From Mesostigma viride (Eukaryota > Streptophyta > Mesostigmatophyceae > Mesostigmatales > Mesostigmataceae), in assembly GCA_009746045.1 (NCBI GenBank), contig RPFO01000213.1, forward strand, positions 1,548,578 to 1,612,577: 64,000 bases of DNA. Reading direction: 5' to 3'. Within the stretch, counting starts at the first letter, position 1; each line of letters opens with the position of its first letter. Below are positions 53,918-64,000 of the stretch, one piece after another. The translations under genes were made by a program, and so were the position numbers. The notes under the pieces were generated by a model. It saw only the letters and a program-made list of their open reading frames with translations, made no database searches and was not told the DNA's origin.

Positions 53918-55214
53918 TGTGGGGTAAATATGGGGTAAGGACGCTTTAGCCTAGCTTTACTCTAGTTTTACCAAATTTGCTCACATGAATATTCATTTTT
54001 GAAATTGATTTGCAATTATAATATCCATTTTAACATTAAACAAGAGACACATTCATGAGTGGACAACCATGTTGGTTGTTTCACATATATGGCCAAGCAT
54101 GGACGCACAACCCTTCAACGTTTTGACTATGTATGCCATAAAGCGCGAACTCTAGTATGAACTACTGTATTAGGCAACAAATGCCCCGAAAGTCGATTTG
54201 CCGTCTTCAAGCACTTGGTCTGGACGTATGCATCAATCTCTAGAAAGGCGTCAAACGCCACTAGTCGCTGCCCTTGATGAGCATGTGGCCCAATGCCAAC
54301 CTTGGAGATCAATGTTAATTCTGCAAGCACACAAAGGTTCATGCCGCATGCACAAAAAACATCCGATATCGAAACAAAGTTAATTAACATCCATACATCC
54401 AAGTCATTCATATGGGCACGTCTCCATCTAAGCATTCATACATTACAAAAAGTCAAATTGCTAAAGATGATTGGAACCACCGACCAATATCTATCATGCA
54501 CCCCCCTACTTTGTTTTCGGTGTAAATAACTTATTCCAAGGTGACAAGGTAGCCATATTATATAAAGCACGAGGGAAACTAGCGTCCCATGGACCTATGG
54601 AATGGGAGAGAGTATGCACACATGGACGTGAGCACACAAATGGTTGAGCAACCAATACAAGGCACACCGCACACCATGCACCGCCTAATTGGTTTTCATC
54701 GTACATAACTTATTCCAAGGTGACAAGGTAGCCATATATTATAAAGCACGAGGGAAACTAGCATCCCATGGACCTAGGGAATGGGAGAGAGCATGCACAC
54801 ATGGACGTGCAGGGCACACACCTAGTTGAGCAACCAATAAGGCACACCGCATACCATGCACCGCCTAATGGGCTTTAATTTCAGCGCACATAACTCACAT
54901 TCCAAGGTAACAAGCTAGCCATATATTACAAAGCACAAGGGAAACTAGTGTCCCATGAACCTAGGGAATGGGAGAGAGCATGCACACATGGACGTGGGCA
55001 CACACATTGTTACTTGAGCAACCAATGTAAGGCACACCGTCTACCATGCTCTCCTCGTTAATGCGATCCTCGATAAAGGAGGGAAGCATGTGCAGAGCTC
55101 CATAAACTAGAAGGGAAAATGGAGAAGAATGGAAAAATGAAAAGCCGCCTTACGGTCCTTTATAAACTGATCATCAAAAGTTACAAAACCAAATCAAAAT
55201 CAACATCCAGAGCT
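53918..55214 (+). mobile_element. GGGTAAA-rich element, right part (copy 1)
   Basis: Continues the 47982-48313 part after the LINE. About 98 percent identical by eye to 62700-64000 over at least 1.25 kb. No ORF with motifs. It ends in this copy near 55214, or later, since the second copy leaves the window. Confidence 0.85.
54531..55070 (+). repeat. About 180-bp tandem repeat, three copies
   Basis: Units start at 54531, 54710 and about 54895 ('ttattccaaggtgacaaggtagcc ... aagcacgagggaaactag ... gcacacatggacgtg'). The same array lies at about 63318-63860. Confidence 0.9.
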
Positions 55215-56529
55215 TATATCCCCGGCCGTTTGCCTAGCCGCGCTTGATGCTCATGATACCACGCCGCGTCTGGGCCATCCCCCGCAGGCAGCATACCTGC
55301 TTTCAAAACAGCCCATGCAGAAGCAACAAACACAAGAAAGGGGATGAGTTGGCCCAAGTCAGATGGGTGGCAGGTGACTGGGGTAGTTGCAGCCATGTCC
55401 CAATGGTGGAGCACATGCCGAAGCGGTACCTGCCCCAGCCAAAATCTGCCAACAAATCAGTTGATGGACATTTCATGACACTCCAAGTCGAAATACGACA
55501 GATCTGGCGGTTAGAATAACAAAGACACACCTGCACGACAGGGAATGACGCACCGGAGAGGCTCGCTAAGCCTACGCTGACTCCATTCCCGTGGCTCACC
55601 GAAACACAACGGAAAAATACTGCGTGGGTGCAGGGAAAAGAATGGAAAGGCATTCGAAAGCATTCCCCATCGAAATACAGCAACCAAGAGCGGGAGGCAT
55701 ACCTCCCATCCGGGAAGAGACGCAACGAATGTGATGGCCGAGCAAACCGGGCCTCCTTTCCCGCTGCTGACGGAAACACAACGCAAAGAGACGGCCTCGA
55801 AGCATAGTAATGCATGAAACGACGTTCCAAAGCGGCGAAACCGAAATAAAAGGAAACCGAGCGCAAAAGGCGGTGGCATATGTGCATATGGCGGGACATG
55901 ATCCATGGAACCGCCCGGGAAGCAAACGGCCCCTCCCTATCCCCTCTCCCCTCCTCGCGTGAACACAATGGAAATGGACCGCCTGGAAGCAAAAATATGC
56001 ATTCATCACCGTTCAAAAGCCCAGCAAACAAAAAACGCAGCTTTACCAGGCGTCAGACCGGTGCCACATCCTACCCTGACAGTTCGTCTTCCTAGCAACC
56101 CTCTCCAAGAGCTTACGGCACCAACAGTCCAGCAGTTCCAAAGACCCGTCACTAAATAACTGAGCGTTTGTCCTTTCAAACCCCGTTTCCAACCCTCCAA
56201 CACTGAAAACGTAGCTGCACATCAGGGACGACCAACTAAACAGGTCGCTGCGACAGCCATAACGTCATCCCGCGGCCATCAAAATTTGAAATTTCGTGAT
56301 TGGGCCGCGACGCAGAACGCAGCAAATTGGTGGGCCGACCGTTTATGGGGTTCCGTTAGCCCGTCGCCCGTCGCCGCTGAAATTCCTTCCGTCCGTTGCT
56401 GAACTCGCCCGTCCCCCGTCGGTGCTGAAATTCTTTCCGTCCCTTTATCCTAGTAGCAACGTGCAACAAGTTTCAGGTCAAGCCTCGATGTCATTTGATG
56501 GGAGGGCCAGGGTGGGCTGCACCTGCACC
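55215..56529. other. No convincing gene
   Basis: A 242-codon minus frame (55303-56031) exists but lacks motifs and overlies imperfect internal repeats ('cgaaacacaacgg...'). Confidence 0.35.
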
Positions 56530-57094
56530 CGGCCCACTCGGGGAAAAAGAGGGTAAATATGGGTAAATTGTTCTTTTCCCCTAGTTTACCTGGTGGGTAA
56601 AGTTTTACCCCGAAATTACCTGGTGGGTAAAACGGAAATTACCTGTTTTTTACCAGGTGGTAAAACTTTACCCCCTTTTTGCCCAACACTATGGCATACA
56701 GTCATTCACGCCTTAAGTTGGGTTCGTGGTTTTTGAGGGGTCAACCCAACTTAAGGCGTGAACCCAACTTAAGGCGTGAATGACTCTACTAAATTCTACT
56801 TATTTGAACTAAAGATACTTAAACATAGTATTCTGAACTACTTTGAACTTAGAACGCCGGAATTCAATTCGACCCAACTGAAGGCGTGAACCCAACTTAA
56901 GCCAACCCAACTTAAGGCGTGAATGACTGTACCGAGTTCAAACTGGGTAAAAAAGGGGTAATTTTTTCATCTGTTTTTACCCACAAATTCCCTTTACCCT
57001 GTTTTTACCTTTGGGTAAAAATTTTTTACCCGGCATTTACCCTAGATTTACCCACAATTCCCCACTTTTTACCCAAGTTGGAGCCCAGAGTGGG
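56530..57094 (-). mobile_element. Third GGGTAAA-rich element fragment, inverted
   Basis: Dense GGTAAA/TTTACC motifs, ending at 57094 with CCAAGTTGGAGCCCAGAGTG, the reverse complement of the start of 47982 and 62372. It is interrupted by the mariner-type MITE at 56699-56929. Confidence 0.75.
56699..56929. mobile_element. 231-bp mariner-type MITE, second copy
   Basis: Same length and near-identical sequence to 21335-21565, flanked by TA. Inserted in the GGGTAAA-rich fragment. Confidence 0.88.
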
Positions 57095-57392
57095 AACGGT
57101 GTTATCGGGGAAATTAGCCAATTATGGACCAAAGAGGTGAGAGGGGAAATGAGTATCAGCGAATCCTTAATGGGGGGAACGGTGTTACACCGGGGGGGAG
57201 TCGCAGTTGTCAGTTTCAAACCGAATATCTATTGGACCGTAGTTCTAGGACATTGTAGATGGCGATTAGTTCGGCACTTCCGGGCGTCAGGCCCAGTAAG
57301 GTCCAGGTGGAGGTTTTGACACCTTGCAATCTACAGAATAGCGGTTACAGGGATATCATATCACGTGGGAGGTGGCACCCCAAAAACCTTAA

Positions 57393-59112
57393 CTCGTCGT
57401 CTGTCCCTGGTCCTCTACGGAGGACTGAGTTGAACTCAGTCCTCTCTAGAGGACCGAGTTTTTGGGTTTCGTAGAAAATTCGCCCCGGTCAGAATGTTTG
57501 ACAAAAAAATTCTCTCAAAATTTATTCAAATACTACGTGAAAAGATCTTTCTTGGACATATTTTTGGGATTTTTTTGGATTTGGTATGAGCGGCTAAATG
57601 TACGGTCAAAGTACAGGTGGTAAGGGTACTTTTCCACGTGAAACGCGAGTTCCGGAAATGCACGACCTAGCCATGGCGGCTCGCGCCCATGCATGCAGTT
57701 TACGTTTGCGGACGAGTTAGCTGTCCAAACTCAGGAAATTGATTTAACATGCCCTAAAGATGATAAAAATACATTTTTAGCTCGCGGGGATGCGATTTAC
57801 CCGGTGTCGGCACTGTTCTTGCTGGAAAAAACTGCGATAAGGCAGGTCGACGGAATTGATGACTGCGCTTGCTTTCCGGCGCAATTTCAATGGCTGATAG
57901 GTTTCTTTCTACATTTTAACATGCATTGTATTAGAATAAATTGAGTGACAGTATAGATTTGAGTATTTCGACCATTCTGTCACGTCATGGTCTATGTGCC
58001 GCAAAGTGCCACTTTTGCGGGCACCGCCTGGGCCAAGGTAACGCCAGCCGTGCCAGGTAAAGCCGGATAATCGTTGCCTCTTCGTTTCTTGATGTTCGTA
58101 CATGAGTTTAAGCTTGCGAGGCGTTGTCAGGTTCAAGTATTGATGCTCTTTCTTGACCGTTGCCTGCCCTCTCTAAAACCCCCTTTTCAGATGATGTTAT
58201 CAGGCATTTGCCTTGACCCAGTGTAGTTGTGCAGGGTTTTAGGAGCTGTGCAGGTTTAAACACCTTCATAGATGTTAGTTATTCTTTTGCTACGTTCATA
58301 CTGCATGATTTTGAGGCCACGGGCCGCGTCAAGGGTGCATTCAAGCTTTTACGGGTGAGTGAAAAGTCTTGGTGACAAACCACTGCCATCATGTGCCAGC
58401 AACTATGTTGGCCACATCATGGCAAGGCAAAACAGTTATAGCCATATCTATTGTTGTTAGAAACAATGGAAATATGCTTAACCTACCCATTATATTGGTG
58501 GTTGACACTTATAACATAACCCTTTGTTGGTAGGGTATCCAAGCCCATTCCCTACATGCATGCATAGGCTCTCACTACATGATAAGGTATGATATACCTG
58601 AAGTATGATGATGCAAGTGTGTTGTCCTGTAATGCTTGAAGGGAAATGAGTTGATTGGGATGGTTGGTGGCCACGATGGTGTGTAGTATGACCGCACTTA
58701 CATGCTAGCAAAGTTAGCAAAAGCCCCATTCCTCTCCTGAGGACTGAGAGTTTTTTAATTGTTTCAGGCAGTTGCAGTGGCCAAATCGAGCCCAGTTTTT
58801 TTCCACGTTTCAAGAACTATATTGTTTACATGCCTATATTTTTTCTTCATGCACGAGGATTTGATTGAATTTTTCCCACTCGTTCTTATCCCGAAAAATG
58901 CAAATTCGCGAGGGGTGCCCATCGTCCGTGTAATTTTCAGGTGTTCGGGTCAAGTTTTCACATATGCAGTATTTTTGCCAACAAAATGACATCTAGTACA
59001 CCCCCGATCCATATCAAACCATTTGGGATGGACCCCCCACCTAGTCGCTACACGCGGTTGAAAATTGTCAACTCAGTCCTCCTGTGAGGACTGAGTTGGG
59101 ACAGACGACGAG
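57393..59112. mobile_element. TTAA-flanked DNA element, 1.72 kb, non-autonomous
   Basis: Both ends read CTCGTCGTCTGTCCC inward and are flanked by TTAA (57389-57392 and 59113-59116). Subterminal 'aggactgagttg' palindromes lie inside both ends. The interior 57600-58330 is homologous to 7290-8060. TTAA target duplications suggest piggyBac-type mobilisation, but the terminal bases are not the usual piggyBac ones and no transposase is present. Confidence 0.6.
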
Positions 59113-59989
59113 TTAAAACTTGACCCATGCTAATATCACTTGAATTTCAGTTGCACCATGCTAAATTATGATTGGGGGCACTAAATAACATCTCTAGTGA
59201 GTTGTCCATGCACTTGTTGGGGGTACTACCCCCACGTATACGCCAATATAGCGCTATAAATAGAAAAAGACGCTAATTAGGGCTATGTATGCCCCAGCCC
59301 ATGCACTCATTTGTTGGCAAAAAAAAATGTAGCGTCTATAGTTCCCTGAGTTTGTAGCTTGCTGAGCTATTTACATCATGAAAATGACAAAACCTTGAAC
59401 AGTTATTAATTTCCCCGCAAAAGTACCCTTTTTTTACCGGACATTGGGAATAAACATGTCATAAACACTTCAGATTAGGCAACAAAATGTAGCGAAAATC
59501 CGGCTAACAGGGGGACAGCAGTGGTCCAAGTCCCAGGTCATTCCGACAAGTCTAGCTCAAGTTATTGCGTTTGGCGTGCTAAAACCTGAACATACGCTAA
59601 ATGAGGTTTTTCTGTGTATAAGGCCACCTAGGCATCATGTTTTCCATCCAAGAAGCCAAAAAACATGCCCAACTCGATCACACAACATAAGAAAAGGCTA
59701 GGCACCTCATCTGCCCTCCCCTGCCCTCAGCATGGCCAGCCTTGCCAGCGTGCGCATAGCAACACCATCGCTAGGCATACACGCACCAAGAGAGCATACA
59801 CTAAGCTCAGCCCAAGGTTACCATGTAAATTTATGCCAAGAACTCAGCAAGTATACGTGTAAAAACCTTAGAAAGACTGCCCAAGCAATAGAGGCAACTG
59901 CAGCCTGCAAACTTGGCAGCAAATCATACATGTTGTATGCCAAGCATTCACATCCTATCCAGCTTGCCTTGCTGCACACATAGCAGGGA
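59113..59989. other. No gene seen
   Basis: AT-rich with short frames only. Confidence 0.4.
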
Positions 59990-61290
59990 AGTCTTAACCC
60001 ATAGTCCGCTGACCCATTTTTGGCACTTTCATACCCCTGAAAATGAGAAAAATCATAACTCACAGGCCACAACTCCGAATACCCCCAACCAAGATGCTAG
60101 GAGTATCTACACTTCAAGGGCTTTCAGAATATGCAATAATACCATGGCTTTATCAAAGCATTTGGATGATAGCTCTAGTCAAAGTTGGCCAAAAGACGAT
60201 CTTTTTTCCCCAAGGAAAAGTTAACCCCCCCCTTTTTTCCCAGGGAGGGTAGGGAACCTCAATACCAACATTGGACAATTTAGTTGGATAGTCCAATGGG
60301 GGTTTCCTTGGGTCAGACCACCCGGATAACCCTTTACCCCTATATAACGTGCTCATATATGTGTGTGGGTTACGCGCGTGAAAACAGCTATCTATGACAT
60401 GCAACACGATAATGCATTATAGCAAGCTATAAAAGGCTGCCAAAAGTGCTGGAATACAAACACGTTGCCTACCTGCACTAACGGAATGCCATACTCCATA
60501 GAAATGCCATAAACTGGGCACTTTCAGGGCTAATACCACTCTCTACAACAGGCATGGAAGCTTGCTGAAGTATGCATGGATGAAATCGTCATATATAATG
60601 CATGGGAGGCGTATTCCGCTGCAAACAACACGCAAATACGTTGTCGTACATAGCTCGTTCATGTCCCGCCCGGATTCCGCTGGCCGGGACCACCATATCT
60701 CACACATACAGTTGCTCTGTGGGCATAGACAGCCATAGCCGCAACATGCATGCATCCTTTATGATTACCAGGTTGATGTTCCGTTCAAAGATGACCTATA
60801 AACGTGTCCGCATTCCCAGCAAATGCTGCAGCGGACATCCCGTAGCAAACCTGGATGCTTGGGCTGGCGCAGACTGCCCGGCCATGAGGAGAAAATCGAC
60901 AAATGATAGGCGATGACTCGTCTGGCACTGGCGACCAAGAAGGCAGTATTTTCCTACCTGTATTTTCCCAATCCTAAAAATCTGGCCATGCCTGACATAC
61001 AAAAATCACGCATCATCATTCTGAGCAACATTCTAAACCGTTTCAAGCCGCGAGACGCAAATTTTCCCTGATAACGGCACGTTGACAGCCATATCTCGCT
61101 ACGCGCGCGCGCGAGTGAAAATTTCCCGCCAAAGTCACGTGATACTTTCTCAATGCACGTTGCATTTACCAGGCTATGGCGAATATACCCCCCAAACCTA
61201 TGCATCACCTTCGTCCCTAAGTGTTCCCAGACCCACCGGACAACTTCCCTCCGTCACGGGTGGCGCGGCGCTCCAGGAATTACGTGGTTT
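59990..61290 (-). repeat. Dispersed repeat, inverted copy of 8790-10310
   Basis: Reverse complement of 10310 to 8790 with gaps. This copy lacks the short retroposon found at 9469-9690. Confidence 0.7.
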
Positions 61291-61299
61291 ATTACGTTA

Positions 61300-62371
61300 A
61301 GTCAAAGTGCATGCGATCACATGCAGTTTTCGGACTATGGGTTAATGGTTATAGCTCAAGGAAAGCAATGGAAACACCTATCTAATGCCATGCCACTCAT
61401 GCAGTATGGCCAGCAAACGAACCACTCTCACCTTCCTTTCCAATAGGGCAATTTGCTAAGAAGCTGATGCCAGCTTGTTAGCCTCTAGGCACATGCCGGA
61501 TGTCGTTCTAAAACAGGCGTGTCAGATCCGGCACATAACAAAGCGTCTGAGCAAGGTCACGTCCAAAGGATTATGGAAAACAAATGTCAACACATTACCA
61601 ACAACTTGACCTCGGCGCATTTAGCATGCCAGCCACAAACTACACGAAATTGTACGAAATAGCTAGGAATCTGACGATGCAACCGAAAGAAATGGAGCGC
61701 TTCCTGCAGGGAAACTGCCCGAAAAAATGGCGAAAGGCCGACGTTAATGCACCTGCCTGCGTGGAAATTTTTCATGCATAAACTGGCACGCAAGCTCGAA
61801 CAATAAAAGACATCATCCATTGATCAGGCGAACAAGGAAGGTGCGCCTTCCGTGAATACGTCGAAGGCGACATGCGCAGGCCTGCGTAGGTTCTTACCTT
61901 GAATGCCGGAAATGTAAAAGAAACCGGGAAGCTTCGGCACAAACTCGACAACACCATTAAGTTAGCTTCATAATCGCTCTTTAGAGCCTACGTTGCCTCA
62001 CAATAGCTGCCGTAAACCTGCATTAAATTTCATGATCCGCAAGAGAAATTATATCCTGGACCCCCGCGCCCGTAGCCGTTCGAGAAATTAGCGATATTGC
62101 AAACCGTAAACTTTCCGCCACGCAATGAGGTCATCAACTAATCTTCTGCGAAATTCAAGCATTTTTTCTAGCTTTTTAGATGCCATATCGATTAATATTG
62201 CATAAAGGCATGCCGCCATGGCCACTTCCGCGAGGGTTGAGCGGTCCGGGCACACATTATACACCGTACGGACGGTACCGCGAATTTTTTGGCGCGGAAA
62301 ATATTCGGCGCGCCACGTGGGTGGTGGAAATGGCCGACACGTTGGAAACTGATTGCGGTTACGAACCTTAC
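61300..62371. other. No gene seen
   Basis: Short frames on both strands without motifs. Confidence 0.4.
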
Positions 62372-64000
62372 ACTCTGGGCTCCAACTTGGGTAAAAAGTG
62401 GGGAAAAAGAGGGTAAACAAGGGGAAAAAGAGGGTAAACATGGGGAAATATTACCCTTGAAGGTAAAATATTACCCTGGTTTTTCCCCTCTTTTTACCCT
62501 GGGTAAAAAAAGGGGAATCTTTTTTTACCCGCTTTTTGCCACGTTTTCCCCATTTTTACCCCCTTTTTACCCAAAAAAAAGGGTTAAAATGCCGGGAATA
62601 ATCGGGTAAAAATTATTACCCCCTAATTCCCCTATTTTTACCCATACTTTCCCTAGTGTATTCGAGGTTTCCAGATGGGGTAATGTTGGGGTAACTGTGG
62701 GGTAAATGTGGGGTAAATATGGTAAGGACGCTTTAGCCTAGCTTTACTCTAGTTTTACCAAATTTGCTCACATGAATATTCATTTTTGAAATTGATTTGC
62801 AATTATAATATCCAATTTAACATTAAACAAGAAACACATTCATGAGTGAACAACCATGTTGGTTGTTTCACATATATGGCCAAGCATGGACGCACAACCC
62901 TTCAACGTTTTGACTATGTATGCCATAAAGCGCGAACTCTAGTATGAACTACTGTATTAGGCAACAAATGCCCCGAAAGTCGATTTGCCGTCTTCAAGCA
63001 CTTGGTCTGGACGTATGCATCAATCTCTAGAAAGGCGTCAAACGCCACTAGTCGCTGCCCTTGATGAGCATGTGGCCCAATACCAACCTTGGAGATCAAT
63101 GTTAATTCTGCAAGCACACAAAGGTTCATGCCGCATGCACAAAAAACATCCGATATCGAAACAAAGTTAATTAACATCCATACATCCAAGTCATTCATAT
63201 GGGCACGTCTCCATCTAAGCATTCATACATTACAAAAAGTCAAATTGCTAAAGATGATTGGAACCACCGACCAATATCTATCATGCACCCCCCTACTTTG
63301 TTTTCGGTGTAAATAACTTATTCCAAGGTGACAAGGTAGCCATATTATATAAAGCACGAGGGAAACTAGCGTCCCATGGACCTATGGAATGGGAGAGAGT
63401 ATGCACACATGGACGTGAGCACACAAATGGTTGAGCAACCAATACAAGGCACACCGCACACCATGCACCGCCTAATTGGTTTTCATCGTACATAACTTAT
63501 TCCAAGGTGACAAGGTAGCCATATATTATAAAGCACCAGGGAAACTAGCATCCCATGGACCTAGGGAATGGGAGAGAGCATGCACACATGGACGTGCAGG
63601 GCACACACATAGTTGAGCAACCAATAAGGCACACCGCATACCATGCACCGCCTAATGGGCTTTAATTTCAGCGCACATAACTCACATTCCAAGGTAACAA
63701 GCTAGCCATATATTACAAAGCACGAGGGAAACTAGTGTCCCATGAACCTAGGGAATGGGAGAGAGCATGCACACATGGACGTGGGCACACACATTGTTAC
63801 TTGAGCAACCAATGTAAGGCACACCGTCTACCATGCTCTCCTCGTTAATGCGATCCTCGATAAAGGAGGGAAGCATGTGCAGAGCTCCATAAACTAGAAG
63901 GGAAAATGGAGAAGAATGGAAAAATTAAAAGCCGCCTTCCGGTCCTTTATAAACTGATCATCAAAAGTTACAAAACCAAATCAAAATCAACATCCAGAGC
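62372..64000 (+). mobile_element. GGGTAAA-rich fold-back element, copy 2 (runs off right edge)
   Basis: Starts CACTCTGGGCTCCAACTTGG; contains the GGGTAAA/TTTACCC block (62372-62740), a non-coding middle and the 180-bp tandem array. It is uninterrupted where copy 1 carries the 5.6-kb LINE, so it gives the empty-site sequence. Confidence 0.85.

Noticed and set aside
55303-56031. 242-codon minus frame
   Set aside because: No motif, a composition unlike the real genes here, and internal DNA-level repeats.
62372-62740. Interstitial telomere repeats
   Set aside because: GGGTAAA is not the green-lineage telomere word (TTTAGGG or TTTTAGGG), and the words alternate in orientation.

Overview
This is nuclear DNA of a eukaryote, most likely a green-lineage alga. 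The host genes have introns, a plant-type GIL1/IRKI-like protein is present, and the mobile elements include a Penelope-like element with an N-terminal GIY-YIG nuclease, L1-like LINEs with a separate ORF1, and a CACTA DNA transposon. Species cannot be fixed from sequence alone. There are no bacterial operons, CRISPR arrays or convincing complete tRNA/rRNA genes.

Host genes are few. (1) The 5' end of an HSPA12-type Hsp70-family gene leaves the left edge (1-370, minus). (2) A GIL1/IRKI-like coiled-coil protein with a Q/P-rich tail lies at 1500-3503 (plus). (3) A 13.8-kb gene (31753-45508, minus) can be assembled from 11 exons into one 798-residue frame: signal peptide, eight cysteine-rich repeats each on its own phase-1 exon, then a DPHF/root-cap-like C-terminal region. 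Its introns hold minisatellites and tRNA-like short retroposons.

The rest is mobile and repetitive DNA. From about 11 to 29 kb there is a nest. A Penelope-like element (5' half 11422-13674, 3' half 27.6-29.2 kb) is split by an L1-like element that keeps ORF1 but no ORF2. That ORF1 is itself cut by an 11.5-kb CACTA transposon (15073-26580), which carries MITEs, LINE ends, satellites and a 1347-bp perfect (CATC)n tract. The 3' half of the Penelope-like element also contains a 620-bp non-coding element with 218-222 bp terminal direct repeats. From 47.98 to 55.2 kb, a repeat with GGGTAAA-rich ends is interrupted by an almost intact 5.6-kb LINE (48314-53917) with a 10-bp target-site duplication. 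The uninterrupted copy of the host repeat starts at 62372 and runs off the right edge.

The remaining parts (6.5-10.4, 45.6-47.7, 55.2-62.3 kb) are dispersed repeats, a TTAA-flanked DNA element and mariner-type MITEs with no convincing host gene. Most long open frames in the window are by-products of microsatellites or minisatellites. All family assignments come from reading motifs, not from database searches.
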